Below, one piece after another: positions 28,665 through 36,893 of a stretch of 64,000 bases of DNA (positions are counted from its first letter, which is position 1; each line of letters begins with the position of its first letter). The DNA is from AP-15 sp963772295. GTDB taxonomy: Bacteria > Pseudomonadota > Alphaproteobacteria > ATCC43930 > CGMCC-115725. Below the pieces are notes generated by a model. The model was given only the letters and a program-made list of their open reading frames with translations. It made no database searches and was not told the origin of the DNA. The position numbers and the translations under genes are program-made. The stretch spans positions 1 through 64,000 of the forward strand of contig CAVYWO010000020.1 of assembly GCA_963772295.1 (NCBI GenBank), given 5' to 3'.

Positions 28665-29390
28665 TCAGGATGACCGGGGCCGGATGACACCGGTCAGGGT
28701 CTTGCGATACGCGGTCATTGGCGTGAATTGGCTGGTCGGGATATGAGGCACGACCTCGAACTGGATCTTGGCGGCGATCGCCTGGCGCTCTTCGAGATCG
28801 TTCGCCTTGATCCACTCCCGGCGCAAGGCCTCGATCGCGTCGTCGCCCGGCCAGCCGAACCAGGCGGTTCTGCCGTCGCAGCGCAGCGGCTGGTTGAGGG
28901 TCGGGTCGAGCATGTCGGCGCCGATCCAACCGGTGCCGAAGACGTTCCAGCCGCCTTCGGCGATCGGCTTTCGCGACGCGCGCCGCGTCACCAGCTGGCC
29001 CCAATCCATCTCCTGGATCTCGACGGCGAGACCGATCCTCTTCAGCAGATCGGCGACGACCAGCGCCTGCTCGTGCGGGCGCGGCAGGTCGGTCGCGTCC
29101 ATGACGACGACCTTCTCGCCCTTGTATCCGGCCTCGGCGACGAGCCCTCCGCCTTGGCGAAAACCCGCTTGCCGGTGAGCGCCTCAGAGCCGGCGTTGTT
29201 CGCCATCGGCGCGCCGCAGGTGAAGAAGGAAGGCAAACCCGCCAGTTCTTCGGGTCGCCGGCGACCGCCGTCATGAAATCGCGCCGCTGTTGAGCGCCGC
29301 GGCGGCGGTGGTGTGGTCGGGTCTGTAGAGCCATTCGACGCGGTCGATCTTGGCGACCTTGCCGCCCGAGGCCCAGCGAGCCGGCCCTAC
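28665..29390 (-). pseudogene. Peptide/oligopeptide ABC transporter binding protein, C-terminal part only
   Basis: Three frames together give the C-terminal half of an SBP_bac_5 protein: MTAVAGDPKNWRV, then FTCGAPMANNAGSEALTGK, then MDATDLPRPHEQALVVADLL and IAEGGWNVFGTGWIGADM, ending TPMTAYRKTLTGVI at 28665. The N-terminal half, including any signal peptide, is absent and the 5' side abuts vapC. At least two frameshifts. No permease or ATPase genes remain. Confidence 0.8.
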
Positions 29391-29827
29391 GAAAGCACCG
29401 ACATCGGGTGGAGCACTTCAATCCCGTAGCGGGTGAAGTCGTCGGTGTTGAACGTCAGGATCCTGCACACGCCGTGCACGTTCATCGCGGCGACCAGCCG
29501 CGCGTCATGCCCCTTGCTGCCGACTACGCCGTGCCGCACGATCAGGCGTTTCCACTCGGCGTAGACGGCCGGCGCATCGGGCAGCAGGGTCAGGATGCGC
29601 TCGATCTTCTCGACCTCGGCCAGGGCAAAGCCCGCAGTCAGCCCAAGGCCGTTGTTTGCAGCGGGCCGGGTAACGACGTTCCAAAACTCCGAAATGTTCT
29701 GAAACGTGAAATACACGGGCTCACCGGTGCCGAGCACCCGGGCGACGCTCTCGACCGCGACGGTGTGGTTTTCATGCGAGGGCTGGGTACGGCGCAGCAG
29801 GACATTGGTATCGACAAGGACGCTCAT
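29387..29827 (-). CDS. vapC: PIN-domain toxin VapC
   Basis: A 146-residue PIN ribonuclease. The acidic metal-binding residues are in place: Asp in SVLVDTNVLL, Glu in NISEFWNVVTRP, Asp in KGHDARLVAAM and Asp in LTFNTDDFTRY. It starts directly behind the antitoxin stop with no intervening base, a normal arrangement for VapBC pairs. The protein should cleave RNA when freed from VapB. All motifs and the full length are intact, in contrast to the toxins at 33-34 kb. Confidence 0.88.
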   Translation of the reverse strand: MSVLVDTNVLLRRTQPSHENHTVAVESVARVLGTGEPVYFTFQNISEFWNVVTRPAANNGLGLTAGFALAEVEKIERILTLLPDAPAVYAEWKRLIVRHGVVGSKGHDARLVAAMNVHGVCRILTFNTDDFTRYGIEVLHPMSVLS

Positions 29828-30082
29828 CTAGCCGCGAGCGCTGTAGATGCTTTCGCGGCTTATCGCCTCGTCGGAGAGCGGCGGCGTATCCGGCAGGCCC
29901 CTGACTGCTTCGCGCCAGGCAGTGGCGCGCTCAGCCGGCGACAGTGTGCTGTTTCCGGCGCCGGCAGCAACCTGGTCCTCCAGCAGATGCCTTAGATATT
30001 CCGGCAGGCTGACGCCGTGCGCCGCGGCCTGGAGGGCAAGGCCAGCCTCAATCTCGGGAGGCAGTTCGATTTTCACTGTCAT
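29828..30082 (-). CDS. vapB: VapB-type antitoxin
   Basis: An 84-residue protein beginning TVKIELPPEIEAGLALQAAA and HGVSLPEYLRHLLEDQV, a ribbon-helix-helix DNA-binding region. A polar C-terminal tail (SPAERATAWREAVRGL) should wrap the toxin. Immediately upstream of vapC. The AT-rich sequence before it (30095-30130) should hold the autoregulated promoter. Confidence 0.8.
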   Translation of the reverse strand: MTVKIELPPEIEAGLALQAAAHGVSLPEYLRHLLEDQVAAGAGNSTLSPAERATAWREAVRGLPDTPPLSDEAISRESIYSARG

Positions 30083-30588
30083 GGCTTGTTTGCGGCTCGA
30101 ACATATATTTACCTAAGTTCTATACCCCATCGCCGCGACGCTGTCCACTGAGCGTTTGATTTGACCGCGTCACGCAAGGTCCAATAAAGCAGAAGCCGCC
30201 CGAAGCGACCTCACGCCGGCCATCGAAATAACCGGGGAATATACTTTAGATTTTTGAATGTTCCCGAAGAGAAAGCTGAGCAATTCCGGGCGTCTCCCTT
30301 TGGTACCGGGCTCTAGCTTGCTGCCGATCGGCAGACCGCCCCGCTTCAATTTAACTATCCCCGAATACCCAGCCGCGCGCAACAGCCGGCAAGATCGAAA
30401 TAATATATCGATTTGTCGCGTCTGTCGCGACGGTCGGCAGCAGACCAATTCGTCCGAGCGGAAGTCTTACTCGGCAGCTTCCGGGTCCCAGTCTTGCCGG
30501 AAAGAAATCGGTCACTCACCGGGCGCGCCCCCTTCCGCGGAAGTGACAGGGTCGTGGGGCTAGTTTGGCCGCCGGAGGCCGGCTTAAC
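30083..30588. other. AT-richer intergenic region
   Basis: About 500 bases with lower GC than the surroundings and no protein I can assign. The vapBC promoter lies at its left end. Possibly the remains of acquired DNA. Confidence 0.4.
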
Positions 30589-31703
30589 CTAGGGCTGTGT
30601 GATCTCCGTCGAAACCCACGGTCCATACTCTTCCGGTGGCGGGCTGCCATCGGATGGCCCGCAGAACCAGCCATCGGCACCGGCATTCTCGAGCCCGGGA
30701 ACGGCTCGGCCTCCGCCGTTTTTCCAGACATAGTCGCAGGCGTTCGTCGTCTCACGGCATTCGCCCGATGCGGTACAGCGGTGTTCCTGCCCCAAGATGA
30801 TGTTCGACCATTGGTTCGCGATCCTTGTGTGCGCGTCCAAATACCTTCGGCCGGTTTCGAGCATCATGCTTTCCATGGCTTCGTTGGCCTGGGCGAGAGC
30901 GGTGTTCGCAATGTGCAAGCGGTCGTCCACCCTGGCGCGCCATTGCGGGTTCACCCGATAGGTCGCCTCCATCCGCAACAGCACTTGCCGCGACAGTTCG
31001 TAATCGGCGGAGCCGGTGGCCGCGAACCCACCGAGAGCGAAGACGTCCCAGCTATCGACGCCAGGACCGTTCTGGCCCGCCAGCAGGGTTACGGCACGCA
31101 CATAGCCGTCGGAACTGCCGCAGTTGACGTCAGCCTCGCCGACCGTAACCAGAACTTTCAGGTAAGCCGGGAACGGCTGTAACGCTCGCATCAAGTCGGC
31201 GCTATCCCGCTGAAGCCGGAAGCTTCCGGCGTTCCGCGGATTGGAGCAAATGGTGCGGGCGTGGAAAAAAGCGTATTGTTCTGCTGCCATATAGGGCTGC
31301 AACAGCGTCCTGGTACCGGCCTCGGTGGGATCGTGCTGCCGCTGTTGTAGCCTGCCCGCTCATAAACCTGATTGGGGACGAGCCGTGGCAACATGTCGGG
31401 ATCGCCGATGAACACGATGGCTGTGTTCGAGGGGTTGCGCACCTTCACCCATTGCCGCGCGACGTTGCTGCCGTTCCAGGCGACGCCCCCTTGGACAGCC
31501 CAATTCGCCGGCACCTCGACGCTGAACGAATTCTCCTGCGGGTCACTCCAGCGGACGAACTCAAGCTGCTGCACCGATGCGGGCTCGATGTACTCATTCC
31601 ACTTTTCATAGGGATCGTCGCTCGCCGCCGGCGCCATGCCGCCCGCCGTCACGAGCATCGACAGGGAGAGAACCCCGATGAGCATCCATCGTGACGGATG
31701 CAT
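30589..31703 (-). pseudogene. Secreted protein of unknown function, one frameshift
   Basis: The front part (31703-31320) starts with a signal peptide (RWMLIGVLSLSMLVTAGGMA), then a domain with FSVEVPANWAVQGGVAW and VFIGDPDMLPRLVP. At about 31328 the frame slips by one base; the second frame continues TEAGTRTLLQPYMAAEQYAF to 30589, with several Cys (CTASGECRETTNACDY). Joined, the product is about 370 residues. I do not recognise the family beyond a general resemblance to exported proteins that carry this N-terminal domain. Confidence 0.6.
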
Positions 31704-31839
31704 CTGCGCCTCCTGCGACCGTCGCTTCGGAACTCGAAGAAGCCTGATGACCGGTCGGAATCTATACCCGATCCAATCTGTTGGCTAGCGAGGCCGCCGG
31801 GGATCACCAGCCGTCGTCGCTGTCAGCGCAGCCGGCAAC

Positions 31840-32018
31840 GCTCGACGCGCTCAACGAACGCCAGGCGGCGTTTCCCGCCGAGTATCAGGATGCCATCTAC
31901 GCCGGGCGCTATCGGGCGCGCAATTGCGCGGCTGCGCGCGGCCGAGACCCAATGCCTTCCCGGCGGCACCGCATTGACCGAGGCGGCTGCCCGCGCGCTC
32001 TTCGAGCTGATGGCCGAT
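31840..32018 (+). pseudogene. Indolepyruvate ferredoxin oxidoreductase C-terminal fragment
   Basis: One frame gives LNERQAAFPAEYQDAIYAG and RYRA; after a shift the next gives RLRAAETQCLPGGTALTEAA and ARALFELMA. This matches the end of the large alphaproteobacterial indolepyruvate:ferredoxin oxidoreductase (..ALTEAVAR..FKLMAYKDEYEVARLY), cut off just before YKDEYE. Only about 60 residues survive. Confidence 0.55.
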
Positions 32019-32240
32019 TGATCGGCGCGCCAGTCGAGATGCTCCTTCCGGAAGCCCTTCGGGAGATCCACGTGCAGCATCGCAACGGCTATGTGGCGGA
32101 GCCGCGGCTGCGGCCGATGGGGATTGAATTGGCGCTGAGCGGGAGACACAAGACGGGGATGGTATTTCCGATCGAGATCGTGCTGCCCCCGACAGTCACG
32201 CCCACGGGGCTCTATGTGATTGCGACCGTACGGCGTCGTC
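32015..32240 (+). pseudogene. PAS-domain fragment
   Basis: The frame reads VEMLLPEALREIHVQHRNGY, EPRLRPMGIELALSGRHKTG and VFPIEIVLPP, which is the core of the PAS domain common in sensor kinases (..LLPER.R..H..HR..Y...PR.RPMG..LEL.GRR.DG..FPVEISL..). No kinase part follows. It begins where the oxidoreductase fragment stops, so two unrelated relics are joined. Confidence 0.6.
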
Positions 32241-32299
32241 CGAAACCCGCTGCCGCTCGCCGGCAGTCCGGAACCCACACCGGGCTTTCTGACCCCGTG

Positions 32300-32365
32300 C
32301 TTCCCGAGCGCCGCGACTAGAGCGGCGACGCTCTGCCCGTCGCTCGATACCCGCGACACCCCACG
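32300..32365 (-). pseudogene. Tiny serine-recombinase fragment
   Basis: Minus-strand frame GVSRVSSDGQSVAALVAAL resembles the start of resolvases (YARVSTDGQSV..QV..L) with the catalytic Ser. The DNA matches the remnant at 20813-21119 over about 27 bases. Too short for certainty. Confidence 0.4.
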
Positions 32366-32446
32366 GAATGCTTGGTACACGGCCGGGGGCAGTCGCATCG
32401 CCCGCCGGCACCGGCAAGGTGTGGCTGTCGTCCAGCCCGGCGCCCG

Positions 32447-32914
32447 TCATCTGGAATCCACCCTCTTCCAGTTTTGTGAAATGAACCCGCGCGGATCGAC
32501 GCTGAGCGCCGATCGAGAGGCCACGGGCCGGGTGTCGTCGCAACGCCAGAGGTAAATCGTAGCGTGCCCGGTCACATATGCCGGTACGCTCTGCGATCCG
32601 GCATGCTCCACGCACCAAGCTTTGACGCCGGAAAGATCGCGGCGCGTATCTGCCTTGCCGCAAGCCAGGTTCGCGCCGACCGTGCAGACCAAAACAAGGC
32701 GGTCGGCGCAACGGAAATAGGTCGAACGCTCCACCTGCTCCACCGGCATCGCTTCGAGCCGGAACAGCCGGACGACGGCGGGCACCAGCGATGGCGGAAC
32801 GGCGCGCAGCGCATCGTCGGTCCTGATCTGCTGGCAGTACAGGGCCGGCGAGGTTTGCGCCCAGGCCCCCTGCGTCGCCGCCAACACGAGAAGCGCCGTC
32901 ACTGTCGCGCCCAC
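32447..32914 (-). CDS. Small secreted cysteine-containing protein, unknown function
   Basis: A 155-residue protein starting at GTG 32914 with a signal peptide (GATVTALLVLAATQGAWAQ). The mature part holds six Cys (YCQQIRTDD, FRCADRLVLVCTVGANLACG, AWCVEHAGS, LWRCDD), suggesting disulfides in the periplasm. The segment AYVTGHATIYLWRCD and the ending GFISQNWKRV look like a conserved pattern, but I know no function. It appears intact among surrounding remnants. Confidence 0.65.
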   Translation of the reverse strand: MGATVTALLVLAATQGAWAQTSPALYCQQIRTDDALRAVPPSLVPAVVRLFRLEAMPVEQVERSTYFRCADRLVLVCTVGANLACGKADTRRDLSGVKAWCVEHAGSQSVPAYVTGHATIYLWRCDDTRPVASRSALSVDPRGFISQNWKRVDSR

Positions 32915-33029
32915 AAACCGGCCCCCTGTGCTCCCCCAGACCCCTCAGCGAACAGGCGTCGGCGAACCGACGCTCGCCGTAGACGCGGCCTCGCTGTGTG
33001 ATAGCGCGCTGTTACGCCTCGACCGCGTT

Positions 33030-33368
33030 TCACAAAATCGCCTCGATGCCCTTGCGGCGGATGACGTTGAGCAGCACGAGCGCCGGGCCGGTCGGCCGCT
33101 TCGTTCCCCGCTCCAGTTGCGACACGTAGCCGACCGTGAGGTTGAGATAGCGGGCAAAGACCGCCTGGCTGAGATGCGCTTCCTCGCGCAACGTCCGTAT
33201 CTCGTCGCCGGTGATCGGCTCGGCTATGCCGTCCGCTTTGTCGCCGAGATGACGCAACGTGATCTTGGCATGCGTGGCGGCGTCCATCACCCCGGCGCGG
33301 CGCATGTCGTCGGCCGTTTCGAGCAGCGCTCGCGTCAGCCGGCTAGAGTGAGTTTTTCTTGTCGTCAT
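33030..33368 (-). CDS. XRE-type antitoxin (HigA/NadS-like), module 1
   Basis: A 112-residue helix-turn-helix protein. The HTH is LREEAHLSQAVFARYLNLTV with recognition helix GYVSQLERGTKRPTGPALV. The N-terminal arm (RAGVMDAATHAKITLRH) matches the antitoxin at 34298. It overlaps the 3' end of its toxin gene by 26 bases. The antitoxin is intact although its toxin frame is broken, so it may persist as an autorepressor or anti-addiction protein. Confidence 0.85.
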   Translation of the reverse strand: MTTRKTHSSRLTRALLETADDMRRAGVMDAATHAKITLRHLGDKADGIAEPITGDEIRTLREEAHLSQAVFARYLNLTVGYVSQLERGTKRPTGPALVLLNVIRRKGIEAIL

Positions 33369-33731
33369 TGGTCACCTCCTGCAAAATCCCTTCACCGAGA
33401 GCATGCGCAATCCGCTGCGCGTCCGCCGCCAGCCAACCGGCCCCGATCTCCTGCAAAGTCAGCAATTCATCGGGGTCGATGTTCTCGCGCTCGTTTTTGG
33501 CGAACGCGTAGAGAAACACGGCGCGAGTGCCGGCCCGGTAAGCGATCAGCATGCGGTAGCCGCCGGAGCGGCCCTGCCCGCTACGGGCGACCCGCTGCTT
33601 GATGATGCCGCCGCCCAGATCGGCGTCGATCGACCCACGACCGGCACGCTCGATCGCCTCTCTAAGGCTCCTGTCGGCTATCCGTCCCGGCGCGCATACC
33701 GCATCATCCATTTGGTTTTGAAGATGCGCAC
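33343..33731 (-). pseudogene. RelE/HigB-like toxin, module 1, N-terminal frameshift
   Basis: From GTG 33731 the frame gives VRIFKTKWMMRYARRDG and then meets TAG because one base is missing (about 33680). The next frame continues ADRSLREAIERAG, IDADLGGGIIKQRVAR, GGYRMLIAYR and VFLYAFAKNERENID, a complete RelE-type fold. An internal ATG at 33711 could make a version with a foreign 12-residue start, lacking the conserved beginning. Paralogous to the toxin at 33937. Confidence 0.8.
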
Positions 33732-33751
33732 GCCATATCCTAACGCTATAA

Positions 33752-33779
33752 ACTATAGCACATAGAACTATAATGGCAA
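33752..33779 (-). promoter_or_regulatory. Promoter/operator of toxin-antitoxin module 1
   Basis: Minus strand: TTGCCA (33779-33774), 16 bases, TATAGT (33757-33752). TATAGTT occurs twice, 15 bases apart, overlapping the -10, as expected for an autoregulated toxin-antitoxin promoter. Confidence 0.5.
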
Positions 33780-33936
33780 GCTGTGAATTTCCCGGGACGC
33801 CGCGCGGCCCGGTGAGCCTGCCGCTCAAAATCAATCGCCGTGCCGCAAATCCGATGGCGTGTCAGCGCGTTAGGTGAGCCCTGAAAAGTGTCACACTGAG
33901 TGTTATAGTAAGCTTCGGTAGGGGGACCTGGGCGGG

Positions 33937-34301
33937 CGGATATTTCGGAACAAACCGTTCACGCGCTTTGCACGCAAGGTGCGTATCACGGATGCGGAGC
34001 TATGCGAGGCGGTGTCGAATGTCGAGAGAGGCTTGATCGATGCCGATCTCGGCGGCGGCGTGATCAAGCAGCGGATCGCCCGCAAGGGGGGCGGAAAGTC
34101 CGGCGGCTTCCGCGCCCTGATCCTGCTGAGGGCGGGCGAGCGGGCGTTCTTCGTCCACGGGTTCGCGAAAAGCGATCGTGACAACATCCGGGACGATGAG
34201 CTCGTAGCCCTCAAAAAGCTCGCCGTCGAGCTTTGAATTATGACGAGGCTGCGCTTGCCAAGGCAGTCGCAGAGGGTGTCCTGACGGAGCTGATGCGATG
34301 A
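33937..34301 (+). pseudogene. RelE/HigB-like toxin, module 2, start lost and C-terminal frameshift
   Basis: The conserved start RIFRNKPFTRFARK is readable from 33937, but no ATG, GTG or TTG stands before it; the first usable codon is GTG 33979, which removes about 14 residues. The body (IDADLGGGVIKQRIAR, FVHGFAKSDRDNIRDDEL) is good. At 34234 a missing T yields TGA; restoring it gives LLNYDEAALAKAVAEG and a stop at 34301 overlapping the antitoxin start as ATGA. A TATAGT box lies at 33904-33909. Confidence 0.8.
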
Positions 34302-34621
34302 GCAAGAGGAAACAATACCGCAGCGGGGTGCTGGCCTCGGTCCACGAGACCGCGGAAGGCCTCACCGGCGTCGGCGTAATGAGCAAGCAGACGATGCGCG
34401 AGTTCGATGAGGTGTGCCTTACGCCGGTGCGACCGCTGACGCCGGAGGAAATTCGGAATATCCGCGAGCGGGAAGGGGCGAGCCAGGCTGTCTTCGCCCG
34501 CTACCTGAACGTCACGACGGGGCTGGTCAGCCAATGGGAACGCGGCGAGAAGCACCCGCAAGGCGCCTCCCTGAAGCTGCTCGCGTTGGTCGCCAAGAAC
34601 GGACTGAACGGCGTCGCTTAG
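34298..34621 (+). CDS. XRE-type antitoxin (HigA/NadS-like), module 2
   Basis: A 107-residue HTH protein paralogous to the one at 33030: GVGVMSKQTMREFDEVCL at the N-terminal arm, IREREGASQAVFARYLNVTT and GLVSQWERGEKHPQGASLK in the HTH. Its ATG sits in the ATGA overlap with the original toxin stop. Intact. The MITE at 34649 begins 28 bases after its stop. Confidence 0.86.
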   Translation: MSKRKQYRSGVLASVHETAEGLTGVGVMSKQTMREFDEVCLTPVRPLTPEEIRNIREREGASQAVFARYLNVTTGLVSQWERGEKHPQGASLKLLALVAKNGLNGVA

Positions 34622-34648
34622 GCGGCGGTCGACCGCCAGCGGGGACTA

Positions 34649-34861
34649 GGGCCTGTCGTCAATTGAGCGGACGCCCCGTTCCGATTACATCCGATTACCG
34701 TCTTGCCCGGCCTTGGGCCGGGCATCCACGGGAGCCCGCGAAGGCCTGTGCCGTTTCTCGTGGATGCCCACGGATCAAGTCCGTGGGCTGAAGGCCCACG
34801 GGCCGAGCCCGGCCAAAGCGTTGATATATGTGAGCCAGCGCTGCTAATTGACGACACGCCC
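34649..34861. mobile_element. MITE copy 2 (213 bp) with TA target duplication
   Basis: Starts GGGCCTGTCGTCAATTGAGC and ends GCTAATTGACGACACGCCC, imperfect inverted repeats of about 20 bases. It is flanked by TA on both sides (34647-34648, 34862-34863), the signature of IS630/Tc1-mariner transposition. No gene inside; it holds the hairpins CCCGGCCTTGGGCCGGG and GTGGGCTGAAGGCCCAC. It must be moved by a transposase elsewhere in the genome. Confidence 0.85.
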
Positions 34862-34863
34862 TA

Positions 34864-35653
34864 ATATAACGCTGTCTTTGTCAGTGGCCGGGCCGGCGAC
34901 CCTCCCGCCGCAACGCACATCTGCGCAGATGTCGCGCCGATGGGAGGGCGTCCGCGCCTCCAAGGTGCTAGAGATTGGCGGCGCCAGGCCTGGCTGCGCG
35001 GGATGGATCAGCGCCGCGCGATGCATTCACGAAGCCCTTGGCACGAAGCGCTTGGCCAAATTTCGATACCCATCGGGTCATCTCTTGACCAGCGCCGGCC
35101 GGCCTGATCTGCGCGCGGGCGCCGTCGGGGCCGGATCAAGCAATATTGCTATTGACGCAAACGCAATTGCGTGTATTATCATAACTCCGGCGCACAAACG
35201 AGGTTACAAGGGTACAGGGAGAGACGCGCCACGCTCTCGGGCGATGAATGCCACTTCGCGCGCCCGCAGTCAGGTCGCTCCGGGTCAGGCGGCGGCGATG
35301 GCCCGAGCGGCCGATCCGGTGCCGGATTTTGACACCGGGCGATGATCGCCGGACCCGGTTCGCCGTTCAACCAACGCGGGAGGAGTTTTCTGCAGATTCG
35401 CTGCAGATGCAGCAACCGGACGCAAAGGGGGCAATTCGTGGTTGCGGGGATCGGCGGCGCAGCCTTGCCGCGAAGCAGGGCTACCCGGGCGATGCACGGA
35501 CCGCGAAACGATCGAGGCGGCCATCCCTTGATCCTCGGGTTGAGACGGTCGCGTCACAGGAGCTGCCGAGGGGACGGGACCGCCGGCCGGAATGGTCGCC
35601 CGAGAGCGGGGGCTCCCCGAAGTCGTCGTCCGCCTATCGGACCCCGGCGAGGT
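34864..35653. other. Long non-coding stretch
   Basis: Nearly 800 bases in which I find no gene with family features on either strand. Only the promoter-like site at 35152-35179 stands out. It may be eroded DNA between the MITE and the polysaccharide locus. Confidence 0.45.
35152..35179 (+). promoter_or_regulatory. Promoter with ACGCAATTGCGT palindrome, no gene behind it
   Basis: TTGACG, 16 bases, TATTAT; the spacer holds the perfect 12-base palindrome ACGCAATTGCGT (35161-35172). Related to 23326-23353. No coding region with family features follows, so it may be an orphan promoter of a lost regulated gene. Confidence 0.5.
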
Positions 35654-36841
35654 CTACGCGCGAACGACGCGGTCGAGAAACGCCCGCAGGTCGCCGCCCG
35701 CGAAGAGATGGCCGGGAACGCCGGCGCGCCGCCCGGCTTCGAGGTCGCTCTCCTTGTCGCCGATGACAAAGCTGCCGTCGCGGCGGATCGGCCATTCCCG
35801 CATCGCCCGCAATAACATGCCGGGACCCGGCTTGCGGCAGTCGCAGGTGCCGGCATAGGCCGCGGTCCCTAGGGGATGATGCGGACAGTGGTAGAAGGCG
35901 TCGATATGCGCACCCTGCGGGCGCAGCGCGTCATTGATCCAGCGATGCAGCCGGTGCACGTCGGCCTCGGCATAATAGCCGCGCGCCACCCCGGCCTGGT
36001 TGGTCACCACGATCACGAGATAGCCCCGGTCGTTGAGCGCCTTGACCGCTCTTTCGGCGCCCTCGACCCAGCGAAACTCTTCGGGCCGATGCACATACCC
36101 GCTATCGATGTTCAAGACGCCGTCGCGGTCGAGAAACGCCGCCGGCCGGGCGACGATCCCGGGCACCATCGTTTGCGCCGCGGCAAGGGCTTCGGGGACG
36201 CCGATGTCGATGAAGGGAGCGGCGAAGGTTTGGCCGTAAAGCACGCCGGCAAGTGCCGGAAAGACATCGCGTTCGAGCGAGACCATGCCCTCCCCGATGC
36301 GTTCCCGGATCTCGCGCTTCAACAGGTAGATCCCGCCGTTGATCAAGCCGCCGGCCGTACCGTGGCCGCGCTCGCGGAACGCGATGATGCGGCCGCCCGC
36401 GGTTTCGACCTCGCCGTAGCGGTCGGCGGCCGCGCTCCGGCGCAGCGCCAGCTTGCCGAGCCATCCTTCGCCTTCGGGCGGCCGAACGAGATCGAGGTAA
36501 TTGATCGCAAAGAGCGTGTCGGCGTTGGCGAGGAGGAAGGTTTCGGCCAGCCAATCGCCGGCTTCGCGCAATGCCCCGCCGGTGCCGCGAGGCTCGGGCT
36601 CGATCAGCACCCGCACCGTGGCACCGGCGACCGGGCGACGCCCGAAAAAATCCTCGATTTGCCGCCCGAGATGACCGGCGAGGATCAGGAAATCGCCGAA
36701 GCCAAAGCGGCGGTAGTCCTCTACAAGGTATTGGATGAAGGGCTTGCCGGCGACCGCGGCCAGGGGTTTCGGAACGCTCTCGGAGAGGGCGCCGAGCCGG
36801 GTTCCGCGCCCGCCGGCAAGCAGCACGACCTGGGTCGTCAT
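35654..36841 (-). CDS. Heptose-1-phosphate nucleotidyltransferase - GmhB phosphatase fusion
   Basis: A 395-residue bifunctional protein. Residues 1-230 are a sugar-1-phosphate nucleotidyltransferase (LLAGGRGTRLG at 7-17, KPLAAVAGKPF, LANADTLF with the metal Asp) like HddC. Residues 232-395 are a HAD phosphatase like GmhB: FLDRDGVLN at 236-244, VTNQAGVARGYY, zinc Cys/His set CPHHPLG and GTCDCRKP, and IGDKESDLEAG. Together they would dephosphorylate heptose-1,7-bisphosphate and attach the nucleotide, two consecutive-type steps of GDP-D-glycero-D-manno-heptose synthesis. An HddA-like kinase lies at 47925. It is read divergently from the glycosyltransferase at 36894. Confidence 0.87.
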   Translation of the reverse strand: MTTQVVLLAGGRGTRLGALSESVPKPLAAVAGKPFIQYLVEDYRRFGFGDFLILAGHLGRQIEDFFGRRPVAGATVRVLIEPEPRGTGGALREAGDWLAETFLLANADTLFAINYLDLVRPPEGEGWLGKLALRRSAAADRYGEVETAGGRIIAFRERGHGTAGGLINGGIYLLKREIRERIGEGMVSLERDVFPALAGVLYGQTFAAPFIDIGVPEALAAAQTMVPGIVARPAAFLDRDGVLNIDSGYVHRPEEFRWVEGAERAVKALNDRGYLVIVVTNQAGVARGYYAEADVHRLHRWINDALRPQGAHIDAFYHCPHHPLGTAAYAGTCDCRKPGPGMLLRAMREWPIRRDGSFVIGDKESDLEAGRRAGVPGHLFAGGDLRAFLDRVVRA

Positions 36842-36893
36842 CGGCCAGCGCGCCGCTCAGGCCGGGCGCAAACGGATTTGGTGATGCGGCACG

